A stretch of 64,000 nucleotides of DNA from Clostridiisalibacter paucivorans DSM 22131. Lineage in GTDB: Bacteria > Bacillota > Clostridia > Tissierellales > Clostridiisalibacteraceae. Below, piece after piece: positions 38,536-47,597 of this stretch (the first letter of the stretch is position 1; each line of letters starts with the position of its first letter). A program made the position numbers and the translations under genes. The notes under the pieces are model-generated. The model did no database searches, had not been told where the DNA came from, and saw only the letters and a program-made list of their open reading frames with translations. The DNA lies in the NCBI RefSeq assembly GCF_000620125.1, contig NZ_JHVL01000001.1:62001-126000 (forward strand), given 5' to 3'.

Positions 38536-38750
38536 TATTCTCCTCCTAGTATAAATAGCAATATATAAATTGCAGGAGCCATAATAATATATCCTAATGA
38601 TATATATCTTGCTATTTTTGTATCTCTTTTAAATCCCGATTTTTTTAATTTAGCAACATCTACTATCCAAGTGAAAATTCCCACTGAAAATATAAAAACT
38701 AAAAAATAGGGATTTAATATGCTTTTAATTTCATCTATTTTAATCAACAT
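38535..38750 (-). CDS. Small two-helix membrane protein heading the ger operon, D-subunit candidate
   Basis: 71 aa from ATG 38750, eight bases from GAGGGTGG; an in-frame TTG at 38768 lies before that site. Two hydrophobic helices (about 16-32 and 50-66) flank a basic loop (KLKKSGFKRDTK). I do not recognise the family with certainty, but Ger operons often carry a small two-helix D subunit that modulates receptor activity, and its end overlaps the A-subunit start. Confidence 0.65.
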   Translation of the reverse strand: MLIKIDEIKSILNPYFLVFIFSVGIFTWIVDVAKLKKSGFKRDTKIARYISLGYIIMAPAIYILLFILGGE

Positions 38751-38843
38751 GTCAATTACCACCCTCAAACCATATTACTAATATTTACTTTTACATCACT
38801 GTTTATTCTTTCCAAATTAATCAATCATTTATACTTAAATAAT

Positions 38844-38867
38844 AAAAAAACGGCCAAAATCTGGCCG
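38844..38867 (-). terminator. Terminator after the GntR-family gene
   Basis: CGGCCA/TGGCCG stem (38851-38867) with T7 on the minus strand. It separates the ispE-gntR transcript from the ger operon. Confidence 0.8.
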
Positions 38868-38894
38868 ATAAACTAATGACAAGGGTATGTTTAA

Positions 38895-39596
38895 TTATTT
38901 ACTCCTTGTTGTATTTTTTTTGAATTTCTCGTCTACTTGTTGCAATATAAATTCTTGAGCACTCTTTATATGCTTTTCTGCATATTCTTTAGCCTTTTCA
39001 CTATCTCCCTGTGATATGGCCTCTATAATATCTCTATGCTCCTCTCCCAATCTATTGGAGCTATTAAATCTATTTATATATCTAATCCTAAATCTATGGA
39101 CCTGCTCCCTTAAACTATCCACTAGAGATATCAATCTTTTATTCCTAGATGCCTTAAATATTATGTCATGGAGTTCAATATCCTTTTCTATAATCTCTTT
39201 TTTATTTTTTCTAGCTAAACTTTCGTTAAATTCATACAATTTACTTTTCAATATAGCCAATTCCTGTTCTGTAATCCTTTTAGATGCTAATGATGCTGCC
39301 AATCCCTCTAATACAGATCTTATCTCTAATACATTGAGCAAATCATTTAAAGATACATCTGCTACATAGGCACCCTTTCTAGGTTCCATTACAACTAATC
39401 CCTCTAACTCTAATTTTCTTATGGCCTCCCTTACAGGAGTACGACTAACTCCCAGCTTCTCCCCCAATTGTACTTCCATTAGTCTCTCGCCAGGCTTTAA
39501 TGCACCATCTATAATTGCTTCTCTCAAATACTGAAAAACAATTTCTCTAAGAGGTTTATAATTTTGTAAATCCAATTTACTTAAATCCTTTTCCAT
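38895..39596 (-). CDS. GntR-family regulator, FadR/FCD subfamily
   Basis: 233 aa. An N-terminal winged helix (about 15-80; LREAIIDGALKPGERLMEVQLGEKLGVSRTPVREAIRKLELEGLV) is followed by the all-helical FCD domain (about 90-220), with His/Asp metal- or acid-binding pattern (DIELHDIIFKASRN, EHRDIIEAI, AEKHIKSAQ). Starts 24 bases after ispE. Effector and targets unknown; FCD members usually sense organic acids. Confidence 0.93.
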   Translation of the reverse strand: MEKDLSKLDLQNYKPLREIVFQYLREAIIDGALKPGERLMEVQLGEKLGVSRTPVREAIRKLELEGLVVMEPRKGAYVADVSLNDLLNVLEIRSVLEGLAASLASKRITEQELAILKSKLYEFNESLARKNKKEIIEKDIELHDIIFKASRNKRLISLVDSLREQVHRFRIRYINRFNSSNRLGEEHRDIIEAISQGDSEKAKEYAEKHIKSAQEFILQQVDEKFKKNTTRSK

Positions 39597-39620
39597 TTAT
39601 ACGCCCCCCATGATTTAATC

Positions 39621-40478
39621 TTAGATTGTTTTAGTCATAATAACTTTTCCTGCCCACCTTTCTAAATCGTTTTTACACCTAGACATATTTTCATAATCAT
39701 CAAATATACCAAAAACTGAAGGTCCACTACCGCTCATCATACTCCCCAATGCTCCAAATCTCATCATCTCTAATTTTATTTTCTCAATAATAGGATATTT
39801 CTTAGCAGTAACAGTTTCTAAAACATTAACCATATTTGAAGCTAGTTCCTTTTGATAATTACTATTTATATACTTTATTAGTCCTTCTATATCAGGATGT
39901 CTTTTTATATTATCTAAATCTAAAGATTTATAAACTTGGGCTGTAGATACATCTATGGGAGGTTTTGCTAACAATATATGAGTTTCTTTCATTTTCTGTA
40001 TTGCAGTGAGCTTTTCACCTATTCCCTCCGCCAGTGCCGTTTTTCCCATAATACAATAGGGAACATCTGCACCTATATTAACGGCTATATCCATCAGCTC
40101 TTGATTGGTAAGTCCCATATTCCATAATGTATTTAGTCCCTTTAATACTGCCGCTGCATCGGCACTACCTCCAGCCAATCCTGCTGCTACAGGAATATGT
40201 TTATCAATATGTATTCTAATTCCATTATCGACTTTATATAAATTAGACATCAATTTCCATGACTTATACACTAAGTTTGAAGCATCTACAGGAATATTGG
40301 GATTACTACAGCTTATACTTATATTGCCAGCTTCTATTTCTTCTATATACAAAACATCGTGCAATTCTATCTGTTGCATTATCATCCTAAGTTCATGATA
40401 ACCATCTTCTCTTCTAGATATTACATCCAATGCTAAATTTATTTTTGCATGTGCATTAATTTCTACAGACTTTACCAT
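39621..40478 (-). CDS. ispE: 4-diphosphocytidyl-2-C-methyl-D-erythritol kinase
   Basis: GHMP kinase of the non-mevalonate isoprenoid pathway. 285 aa from ATG 40478, eight bases after AGGAG; the ATG at 40505 has no site. Motifs: AHAKINLALDV, the ATP loop PVAAGLAGGSADAAAVLKGL, and MSGSGPSVFGIF. Its place near veg is conserved in Firmicutes. Confidence 0.96.
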   Translation of the reverse strand: MVKSVEINAHAKINLALDVISRREDGYHELRMIMQQIELHDVLYIEEIEAGNISISCSNPNIPVDASNLVYKSWKLMSNLYKVDNGIRIHIDKHIPVAAGLAGGSADAAAVLKGLNTLWNMGLTNQELMDIAVNIGADVPYCIMGKTALAEGIGEKLTAIQKMKETHILLAKPPIDVSTAQVYKSLDLDNIKRHPDIEGLIKYINSNYQKELASNMVNVLETVTAKKYPIIEKIKLEMMRFGALGSMMSGSGPSVFGIFDDYENMSRCKNDLERWAGKVIMTKTI

Positions 40479-40629
40479 GTCATCAACTCCTATTATACTA
40501 TACATTTTATATTGAATACATATATTTTGATAATTTTTCTACAATCATATTTTTCCTCTTCTTTACAGGTATTATATCAAAAACATGGAATATATGAAAG
40601 AATTTGAAACTAACATAAAACATCATAAG

Positions 40630-40650
40630 AAAAGACGGCCTAAGCCGTCA
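40630..40650 (-). terminator. Terminator of the DUF3794-LysM gene
   Basis: GACGGC/GCCGTC stem with a 4-base loop, followed by TTTTCTT on the minus strand. Element copy 7 (40680-40788) lies between this and the gene's stop codon, so the element is transcribed. Confidence 0.75.
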
Positions 40651-40679
40651 TATCATTTACAAATATATTATTATAGTTT

Positions 40680-40788
40680 AGTTAGTAGCTAGTAGTTAAT
40701 AGTAAGTAGTTTAATGATGAGAACCATAGGTTCTCTACCATTAATTAACTACCAACTACAGACTACGAACTACCAACTATCTTCATTA
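40680..40788. repeat. Heptamer-arm palindromic element, copy 7 (variant core)
   Basis: The left arm has TTAGTAG/AGTAGTT units, core GAGAACC-ATA-GGTTCTC (40719-40735), the right arm has ACTACCA/GACTACG units. Two base pairs of the core differ from the main type and both are compensated. Confidence 0.85.
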
Positions 40789-40809
40789 ATCTGGCAGCCT
40801 TATCAATCT

Positions 40810-42381
40810 TTATATAATCTCCCCATCAATATACTTTTCTATAATTATCCTCTCTCCTGGCATCAAATTATCAGGATTTTTTATATCATTAGTAGTTATT
40901 AGATCCTCAGTAGTTGTATGATATCTTTTGGCTATATCCCATAAATTATCTTCCTCTTGTACTATATATATAGTTATACTGGGTCTACTTTTTAGATCTA
41001 TATCCTTACCTTCTTCATCCACATTTGTCACTATATCTATGTCTCTAATCCTACTTGCCCTTACATCTATTCCCAGTGTAGATTCAATCTCTACTTCCTT
41101 TTCACTTTTTTTAGTATAGTGGACTCCCTCTAATGCTAAATTTATTTCACTTTCCATATCCTTAGTTATATTTTCTAAATCTATATATGTCTTTATGGGT
41201 ACATCCCTATGCACTTTCTGTATATCTCCTTCTTCTTCACCTTTATACAACATATTTACATCTAATACAGCTTCCAATATAATCTTATCCTCTATAATCC
41301 TATGGTCTGTTAAAATGGGTTTAACTTTTACATCATATATATCCACTAAGTTTTCTTGTTCATCTATAGCAATTGTAGATTTTATAGGTTCCTTTATCTT
41401 TTTATTTTCCAATACCTCTTCTATTTTTAATTGCTCATTTTCTATATCTAGATCCTTAAACGTGGAATATGTATCTGTTATTATATCTTTCTCAATTTGA
41501 TTATATACTTTAGTATTTACAGTTAATAAACCCTCCACATCTACTATTCTTCTCTTTTGGTCCAGATCTTCTTTTATATCATATACTAGACTCTCCACAT
41601 CCATATTGGCAGAATAGTCCATATCTTTCATTACGCCAGACATCTCAACAAAATGGGTAAAAGGAATCTCATGGAATACATAATTTAATCTTTTACCAGA
41701 ATCTGTTCCCAAATACATCATATTTATGTTTAATGTCCCACCTATTATTACTTTATCCTCGACCACTTTTACTTCTTTTTCAAGAACCTCTCCATCTAAT
41801 TTCAATACTTCTAATACATCTGACATACCTTCTTCTATTTCAAATGCTTCTTTAACAACTGTAGAAGATTTTTTTTCTCCAACCACATTGTTATACTTAA
41901 TCTTTTCTTTAAGAGTTTGTAGCCCTTCTATACCCTTTATATCCTCAATTATCTCTATATTATCCCTAGTATAGGTCTTTCCTTCCAACTGTAACACAAC
42001 TCTAAAGTCTATTTTTCTTCCCTCTACTGTGGAATAGTCTAAATGTTCAATAATGGCTCTAACTTCACTTGCCATTTTATCGGTTATTCCTTCTACCTCT
42101 ATTTCCTCATTAAATTTAGCCGTACCTTCCAAATTGTGAATAGATAGTTCTCCCTCATTGGCACTATATAAAACCCTTACCTTCACTATACCCCCCACCA
42201 CTATTTTATCCTTTAAGACTTTTTGTTCTTCAATTTTGACAATACCATCTAAACTTAAAATACTATTGAGCTTAGGTTTATCTTCTGATATCAATATCTC
42301 TCCTTCTACCATAGTCTGATTTTGACTATGTCCATATTTCTGCTCTATTTTAAGCTGTTCTTTAATCAATTCTACTGCCAT
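40810..42381 (-). CDS. DUF3794 repeat protein with C-terminal LysM, probable spore-coat associated
   Basis: 523 aa, no signal peptide. Three DUF3794 (SPOCS) repeats fill about 1-450, each with the pattern KVEDKVIIGGTLNINMMYLG and a strand such as HRDVPIKTYIDLENI. A LysM domain ends the protein (about 467-515, YIVQEEDNLWDIAKRYHTTTEDLITTNDIKNPDNLMPGERIIIEKY). Such proteins are found in spore formers and are thought to sit in the spore envelope. GGAGGG precedes the ATG. Between veg and ispE. Confidence 0.9.
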   Translation of the reverse strand: MAVELIKEQLKIEQKYGHSQNQTMVEGEILISEDKPKLNSILSLDGIVKIEEQKVLKDKIVVGGIVKVRVLYSANEGELSIHNLEGTAKFNEEIEVEGITDKMASEVRAIIEHLDYSTVEGRKIDFRVVLQLEGKTYTRDNIEIIEDIKGIEGLQTLKEKIKYNNVVGEKKSSTVVKEAFEIEEGMSDVLEVLKLDGEVLEKEVKVVEDKVIIGGTLNINMMYLGTDSGKRLNYVFHEIPFTHFVEMSGVMKDMDYSANMDVESLVYDIKEDLDQKRRIVDVEGLLTVNTKVYNQIEKDIITDTYSTFKDLDIENEQLKIEEVLENKKIKEPIKSTIAIDEQENLVDIYDVKVKPILTDHRIIEDKIILEAVLDVNMLYKGEEEGDIQKVHRDVPIKTYIDLENITKDMESEINLALEGVHYTKKSEKEVEIESTLGIDVRASRIRDIDIVTNVDEEGKDIDLKSRPSITIYIVQEEDNLWDIAKRYHTTTEDLITTNDIKNPDNLMPGERIIIEKYIDGEII

Positions 42382-42468
42382 GGCCTATCCCTCCCTATAT
42401 ATTTATTCCATATTAAGCATATAATCTATCAATAATATATCTATGCAAAAACTTATAATATAATGAAA

Positions 42469-42506
42469 AAAAGTCTTTGATTTAATAAAATATTAAATCA
42501 AAGACT
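42469..42506 (-). terminator. AT-rich terminator of the L,D-transpeptidase gene
   Basis: A perfect 16-bp inverted repeat (42472-42487 with 42491-42506) with a 3-base loop, followed by T7 on the minus strand. Element copy 8 lies between it and the gene's stop. Confidence 0.85.
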
Positions 42507-42530
42507 CAAATTGTTGTATGGGATTAGTTT

Positions 42531-42628
42531 TTAGTTCTTGGTTCTTGGCTCTTGGTTCTTAGTTCTTAGTTTAAGGATGAGAACCTTAGGTTCTCTACCA
42601 CTAACTACCGACTACGAACTATCATTAT
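42531..42628. repeat. Heptamer-arm palindromic element, copy 8 (variant core)
   Basis: The left arm has TTAGTTC/TTGGTTC/TTGGCTC units, core GAGAACC-TTA-GGTTCTC (42579-42595), and the right arm has ACTACCG/ACTACGA units. Same compensated core variant as copy 7. Confidence 0.85.
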
Positions 42629-42641
42629 ACTAAAAACTCAA

Positions 42642-43442
42642 TTAATATATAATTACTCTGGATTTTTCTGGCACATTATCATATATATATTTTGCCACAT
42701 CTACAGGTAGTCTTATACAACCATGACTGGCAGGTTGACCTAATTTCTCTGCCTCTTCATCTATAAAATTACCCTTCTCATCTGTGGGTATAGAATGAAA
42801 AAGATATACACCCTTAAATCCTACCCAATATTTACCACCTTGTTCATGTCTCGGTGTATAAAACGCCTTTCCCCTTCTATCAGACTCTATTTGAAATACT
42901 CCTCTAGGGGTAAAATGATCCCACAGTCCGCTGGACGCTATGGCCTCTTTCTCAAGCTGACCATCTTTATATATTTTTAACTTTTGATCCTGATGATTGA
43001 ACACTAGTGCATACCCCTCAACATTTTCATCATATTCATGGGGTGGTACTTCTTTAGTTCTTACATATCTAGCATCTACATAGCCTTCTGTGCCGTCATC
43101 AAGAAGGACCTTAAACCATCCATAGGGAAGAGTTTCTGTAAGCTCTACCTTATCTAAATCCTTCAACTTATGGATTACTTTACTACTCATTGATTTTTCT
43201 TCATATACCTCTACTATACCATCTCTATCCAAAGTATCTAGTGCTTGTCCAATATATACCTTCTCTTCTTCTTGAGCTTTTTCGGGCTCCTCATTATCTG
43301 TATTCTCTTCTACATTATTATCTTCTTTTTGATGATCCCCAGAAATTGTTTCATTATCTGTTGGTTTTTCCATTGGCTTATCGCTACATCCAACTGTTAT
43401 AAATACTATTGCTAATACTAGCACGATTATCTTTCGTTTCAT
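42642..43442 (-). CDS. Lipoprotein L,D-transpeptidase with SH3 domain
   Basis: 266 aa. The lipobox has Cys at about 19 (FITVGCS), followed by an acidic Glu/Asn-rich linker (about 22-60). An SH3-like domain lies at about 65-130 (DGIVEVYEEKSMSSKVIHKLKDLDKVELTETLPYGWFKVLLDDGTEGYVDARYV), then a YkuD domain (about 140-266) with the catalytic SHGCIRLPVD. It probably forms 3-3 peptidoglycan cross-links or modifies spore or envelope peptidoglycan. GGAGGGATAATAT precedes the ATG. Confidence 0.94.
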   Translation of the reverse strand: MKRKIIVLVLAIVFITVGCSDKPMEKPTDNETISGDHQKEDNNVEENTDNEEPEKAQEEEKVYIGQALDTLDRDGIVEVYEEKSMSSKVIHKLKDLDKVELTETLPYGWFKVLLDDGTEGYVDARYVRTKEVPPHEYDENVEGYALVFNHQDQKLKIYKDGQLEKEAIASSGLWDHFTPRGVFQIESDRRGKAFYTPRHEQGGKYWVGFKGVYLFHSIPTDEKGNFIDEEAEKLGQPASHGCIRLPVDVAKYIYDNVPEKSRVIIY

Positions 43443-43507
43443 ATATTATCCCTCCAAAAAAGCTTTTACTCCATTATAACACAAAAATTATTATACAAAA
43501 ATTAAAA

Positions 43508-43521
43508 CCGCCCAATGGCGG
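43508..43521 (-). terminator. Terminator of veg
   Basis: CCGCC/GGCGG stem, 4-base loop, with TTTTAATTTTT following on the minus strand, 13 bases after the veg stop. Confidence 0.75.
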
Positions 43522-43533
43522 CGATGTAATATA

Positions 43534-43797
43534 TTAACTAGCCTGTATTCTTTTGTCTTCATTGCAAATTGTAACTTCTACTGTTTCTGTTAATATGTCA
43601 GAGTAACTGTAGGAAACCCTCCTTACAGAGTCATGCCCTCCGTCTATTTTTACTATAAATATGGAAGGATAGGCATTTTCAAGGATACCTTCTCGAACTG
43701 TAGTCTTTTTTCTTCCTTTGTTTGCTTTAAGTCTAACTTTAGACCCAATATAATTTTCTACATTCTCTTTTATTCTACAAAGACTATTTTTTTCCAT
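43534..43797 (-). CDS. veg: Veg family protein
   Basis: 87 aa from ATG 43797 (AAGGTG nine bases upstream; the GTG at 43809 falls in that site). Veg is a small abundant Firmicutes protein that in Bacillus affects biofilm genes and spore outgrowth. The YIGSKVRLKANKGRKKTTVREGILENAYPSIFIVKI core is diagnostic. Nearby ispE is the conserved neighbour; ksgA and rnmV lie 19 kb away. Confidence 0.95.
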   Translation of the reverse strand: MEKNSLCRIKENVENYIGSKVRLKANKGRKKTTVREGILENAYPSIFIVKIDGGHDSVRRVSYSYSDILTETVEVTICNEDKRIQAS

Positions 43798-44004
43798 GGG
43801 AAAAATCACCTTCTTTCAAATTATCCATAAGCAATTAAAAGAATGTATATTCTACAAAGTCACACCATTATATTATCATAATTATAATATAATGTCAAGT
43901 TTGAAATTATTATTATACTACTTATTTGCAATCGTTGTCAACTGTTATTTTAGTTATATTTCTTTAATATTATTGCTTTTAATAAGAAAAATAGGGTTAC
44001 ATCC

Positions 44005-45438
44005 CTATTTTATTAAATAATACTGTCTAATCCCATCTGCTATACTTTTGGAAACTTTCCTCAGATAATCTTCCTTTGATAACAACATTTCTTGAGCTGG
44101 ATTAGTTATATAATCTACTTCCAGCCATAAACAATTTACAGGTATTTGCCTCAATATATAGAAGTTGGCTTCTTTTACACCTCTATTAATTATACTCAAG
44201 TCTTTGCTAAGTTGTTCTAATATAGATTCTCCCAATGCTTTACCTTGTAAATCTCCTTTATAATAATATCCCTCTGCTCCCTTTACTGAAGAGTTATGAA
44301 ATCCATTCAAGTGTATACTCAAGAACAAATGGGGCATTATGTCCTTACACTTATCTACCCTATCAGATAATGGTACTAATCGGTCTTTTTCTCTAGTTAT
44401 ATAGGTTTTACTTCCCATGTCTTCTAGCTCATTCAATAAAAATTTAGATATATTTAATACAACATCTTTTTCTAACAATCCTGTATCTCCTATATTCCCT
44501 AGAGAATCCTTTCCTCCATGCCCTGGATCTATCATTATTATTTTGCCCAATAAGGGCTTTTTTATACATGGGGTGTAGATACTAGTTATCTCTACTCCAG
44601 TATAATAATAATTTATTATTTCCCTATAGTTATAGCCTTTTTCAGCCATAACACTTCCACCATATTGACACAATCCTAACCCATGTCCTTCTCCCTTAGT
44701 CTCTATAAGTAGTGACTTTGGCGTTATAAAAAAATTTGTTGAATTAAGATTCAACAGCTTTTTTATCTCTACGCCTTTAAATTCTCTACCACACATATTT
44801 ATCTTATTTATTCTACCCCGTTCATCTTTAAAAATTTTATCTATAATCCCCAATAGATATTCTTTGTTTTTTCCCTTTAAATTAATCCCTAATTTTTTTT
44901 CAAGTTCATCCATATTTATTTCTTTAGTATTTTTAAAAAACGGTGAGTCTTTACAATGATCACATAATACTTTTCTTAAATACAAAATTCTATTGCCTAA
45001 AACATCTTCAGAATTTTCAGTAGACCCTCCACATGTATGGGTATACAGTGCTTTTATGGGCTTTTTATTTTTCGTTATAATAAGACCTCTAGTTTCTTTT
45101 ATGGCATAATCCACCTTAGATATAATATTTTGTCCTCTTTCAGTATTTATGAATTCTATAAACTCATCTTCTTTCATTATCTCTATACAGTGTCCTTCAT
45201 CACATACATCACATCCATCATGCATTAAACATCCTCTTCCTCCATATATCCTCATATTCCTTATCAAAAGGGTTCGGGCTATTATACTTTGAACCTTCAA
45301 AAATTCTTCGTTTAACGTAAAAAAACCTTGAGCCAACACTACTCTTCTTATTGCTTCCTCTAAAGTCAATTTTGTCACTCTATCTAAATTAGTAGTATAC
45401 ATATCTATATAAATTATATTATTATTCCTATTTATCAA
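44005..45438 (-). CDS. SpoIID-like domain fused to N-acetylmuramoyl-L-alanine amidase
   Basis: 477 aa. The first half (about 20-290) is a SpoIID/LytB domain (IIARTLLIRNM, KALYTHTCGGSTENSEDVLGN, GEGHGLGLCQYGGSVMAEKGYNYREIINYYYTGVEI), and the second (about 300-477) an Amidase_3 zinc hydrolase (MIDPGHGGKD, SIHLNGFHNSSVKGAEGYYY, LEVDYITNPAQEMLL). This joins a glycan-strand cleaving and a stem-peptide cleaving activity, the pair that SpoIID and SpoIIP supply separately during engulfment. No signal peptide is visible at the TTG 45438 start (AGGGGGT upstream) nor at a later ATG. It may need an unusual export route or be forespore-specific. Confidence 0.88.
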   Translation of the reverse strand: MINRNNNIIYIDMYTTNLDRVTKLTLEEAIRRVVLAQGFFTLNEEFLKVQSIIARTLLIRNMRIYGGRGCLMHDGCDVCDEGHCIEIMKEDEFIEFINTERGQNIISKVDYAIKETRGLIITKNKKPIKALYTHTCGGSTENSEDVLGNRILYLRKVLCDHCKDSPFFKNTKEINMDELEKKLGINLKGKNKEYLLGIIDKIFKDERGRINKINMCGREFKGVEIKKLLNLNSTNFFITPKSLLIETKGEGHGLGLCQYGGSVMAEKGYNYREIINYYYTGVEITSIYTPCIKKPLLGKIIMIDPGHGGKDSLGNIGDTGLLEKDVVLNISKFLLNELEDMGSKTYITREKDRLVPLSDRVDKCKDIMPHLFLSIHLNGFHNSSVKGAEGYYYKGDLQGKALGESILEQLSKDLSIINRGVKEANFYILRQIPVNCLWLEVDYITNPAQEMLLSKEDYLRKVSKSIADGIRQYYLIK

Positions 45439-45646
45439 ATCTATTACCCCCTAAACTTTATTTGGTAATAACTATTCCTTTTGTTTATAGTTTGATATAA
45501 TATATAATATGTTGGTAAAAGATTCATTGTTACTAAATATAGGAAATACAGTTCTTAGCTCTTAGTCATATACATAACAAATGCATAAAAAAAGTATTAT
45601 TATCTAAACTGGGAACTTTGTACTGCAATTAAAGGGGGAAAATATC

Positions 45647-47449
45647 ATGAAAGGTACAACAGTCTCTGCATGGATAAAAACATGTAAGAAAAAATATGGT
45701 GAAGATTTAACTATAGAAGCTATGGAATCTATAAATATGGATCCCAATAAAATATTTAAGCCTACTGAAGATGTAGATGATTCTTATCCCTTTGGTATGG
45801 TAAATTTTATATCAGAAAGGTTAAATAAATCTTCATATGAGATATGGGAAGAAATAGGGATAGACAATATAAATACATTCTTTAATGATTATCCAGCATT
45901 CTTTGACCATAAAAACTTATATTCATTTTTAAAATCTATGTACGATGTACATGTGGTCATAACACAGAAAATACCTGGAGCCAAACCTCCACTATTAGAC
46001 ATAAAGGCTATAGGAAAAAACACAGCAGAAATGACTTATAAATCCTCTAGAGGTATGTTCGGGTATTTTCATGGTCTATTAAAGGGTGCTGCTCAATTCT
46101 ACGATGAAGATATAGATGTAAAAACTGTAGAAAAAACTGAAGATTTTACTAAAATACATATAACCTTTCCTGAACAAATATATAGATATAAATCATATAA
46201 AGTGAATAAATTATTGTCCTTTGGATTTATCAAAAGTATGGAAATGAAAATAGCCTTAGCTTCAGTAATTCTTATAGGAATACCCCATATATTCTTATCA
46301 GATATTATAGATGGCAATATACTCAATAGTATTATTTTAGGATTATCTTTCTTTGTTCCATTAGTAATTTCGAAACTACTTTTTTTACCTAAAAATAATA
46401 TTACAGCCCAACTCAAAGATTTATCTGAACGAAATTATGCTGAAGACAATGATATAGCAACAAATGACTTTTTCGAAGACATAAATCGATCCCTAACTTC
46501 ATTTAAGAATATTGTAAAGAGCGATTTTGTAGGCTTCAAAGGTATGACTGATGAATTAAATGTATTTGGAGAAAAATTTAATGATATTTCAGTAAATATG
46601 AATGATACGTCTAAAGATATTGCTGGAGTAGTTGAACAGGTTGCAGAAGGTGCTGTTAACCAAGCTGAAGAAACTGAATCTGCCGCATATCTTTTAAATA
46701 ACAATATAAAGGCATTAAATGAAATAGTAGATAAAGAAAACAATAGTAAAAACGAATTAGAAGTAGCTGTTGGAAAAATCAACGATGGGTATCAAGAATT
46801 AAAAAATACATCTTCTAATCTACAAGAAATAATTACACAGTTCTCAAAAGTTAAAGAAGACAGTCTATCTCTACAAAACAAAGCTAAAGATGTTACTAAA
46901 ATCGTTAGTGCTGTAGAGGCTATATCAGAACAAACTAATCTTTTAGCACTAAATGCTGCTATAGAGGCATCTAGAGCTGGAGACTTAGGCAAAGGGTTTG
47001 GAGTGGTTGCACAAGAAATTAGAGAATTGGCCGAAGAATCCAAGGATGCTGTTAAAAATATAAATAACAATCTATTGTCTTTCATAAAGGAAATTGATCA
47101 ATTGGTTACCCAAATTGAAGAACAATTCACTACCCTTAACAGCGAAAATAAAAATTTATCCAATGTGGCTCAAGGTAACTATGATACCGTTGTAAGCATA
47201 GAAAAAGTATCTACTTCACTCATAGAAATGATTAATCAATTGACCAGTGAAGCCAATGCTATAAATGATGTATCCTCAAATATAGAAGCGTTGGCTGCCA
47301 TAGCCGAAGAAAATTCTGCATCTTCTGAAGAAGTAAGTGCAAATGTAACCACATATACTCAAGAATTAGAAAAGATGATGGGAAATATAAGAGAATTCAA
47401 AAAAGTTTCAGAAGGATTTAGAAATGATTTAGAAATGTATAAGATATAA
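45647..47449 (+). CDS. H-NOX (heme gas-binding) methyl-accepting chemotaxis protein
   Basis: 600 aa. Residues 1-190 are an H-NOX domain: His102 is the heme ligand, Y131-x-S133-x-R135 the propionate motif, and P115 is kept. The three distal-pocket residues that stabilise O2 in the Thermoanaerobacter enzyme also appear at the same numbers: W9, N74 and Y140. Two membrane helices lie at about 200-243, with no HAMP. A chemoreceptor signalling domain follows (about 270-600), its tip reading [38 protein letters not shown]. It probably drives avoidance of oxygen or NO. GGGGGA precedes the ATG. Confidence 0.95.
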   Translation: MKGTTVSAWIKTCKKKYGEDLTIEAMESINMDPNKIFKPTEDVDDSYPFGMVNFISERLNKSSYEIWEEIGIDNINTFFNDYPAFFDHKNLYSFLKSMYDVHVVITQKIPGAKPPLLDIKAIGKNTAEMTYKSSRGMFGYFHGLLKGAAQFYDEDIDVKTVEKTEDFTKIHITFPEQIYRYKSYKVNKLLSFGFIKSMEMKIALASVILIGIPHIFLSDIIDGNILNSIILGLSFFVPLVISKLLFLPKNNITAQLKDLSERNYAEDNDIATNDFFEDINRSLTSFKNIVKSDFVGFKGMTDELNVFGEKFNDISVNMNDTSKDIAGVVEQVAEGAVNQAEETESAAYLLNNNIKALNEIVDKENNSKNELEVAVGKINDGYQELKNTSSNLQEIITQFSKVKEDSLSLQNKAKDVTKIVSAVEAISEQTNLLALNAAIEASRAGDLGKGFGVVAQEIRELAEESKDAVKNINNNLLSFIKEIDQLVTQIEEQFTTLNSENKNLSNVAQGNYDTVVSIEKVSTSLIEMINQLTSEANAINDVSSNIEALAAIAEENSASSEEVSANVTTYTQELEKMMGNIREFKKVSEGFRNDLEMYKI

Positions 47450-47463
47450 ATGTTTAAAAAAAG

Positions 47464-47590
47464 TTAGTAGTTCGTAGTTAATAGCTATTAGTTTAATGAT
47501 AAAATTCATGGAATTTCTACTATAAACTAATAACTATTAACCGTTAACTACTAACTTTTTTAATTATTGACTACAGACTACCAACTATTA
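47464..47590. repeat. Heptamer-arm palindromic element, copy 9 (third core type)
   Basis: Between the convergent H-NOX and corA genes. The left arm has GTAGTTC/TTAGTAG units, core AAAATTC-ATG-GAATTTC (47501-47517), and the right arm has AACTAAT/AACCGTT/ACTACTA units. A C-G pair of the main core is here T-A; the outermost pair is mismatched. Confidence 0.85.
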
Positions 47591-47597
47591 CTATCTT

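Larger units (their letters stand above)
40479..40809. other. Intergenic region: ispE leader, terminator, heptamer element
   Basis: No gene in these 331 bases. From left: the ispE ribosome site, AT-rich sequence likely to hold the ispE promoter, a terminator (40630-40650), and dispersed element copy 7 up to the stop of the LysM gene. Confidence 0.75.
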
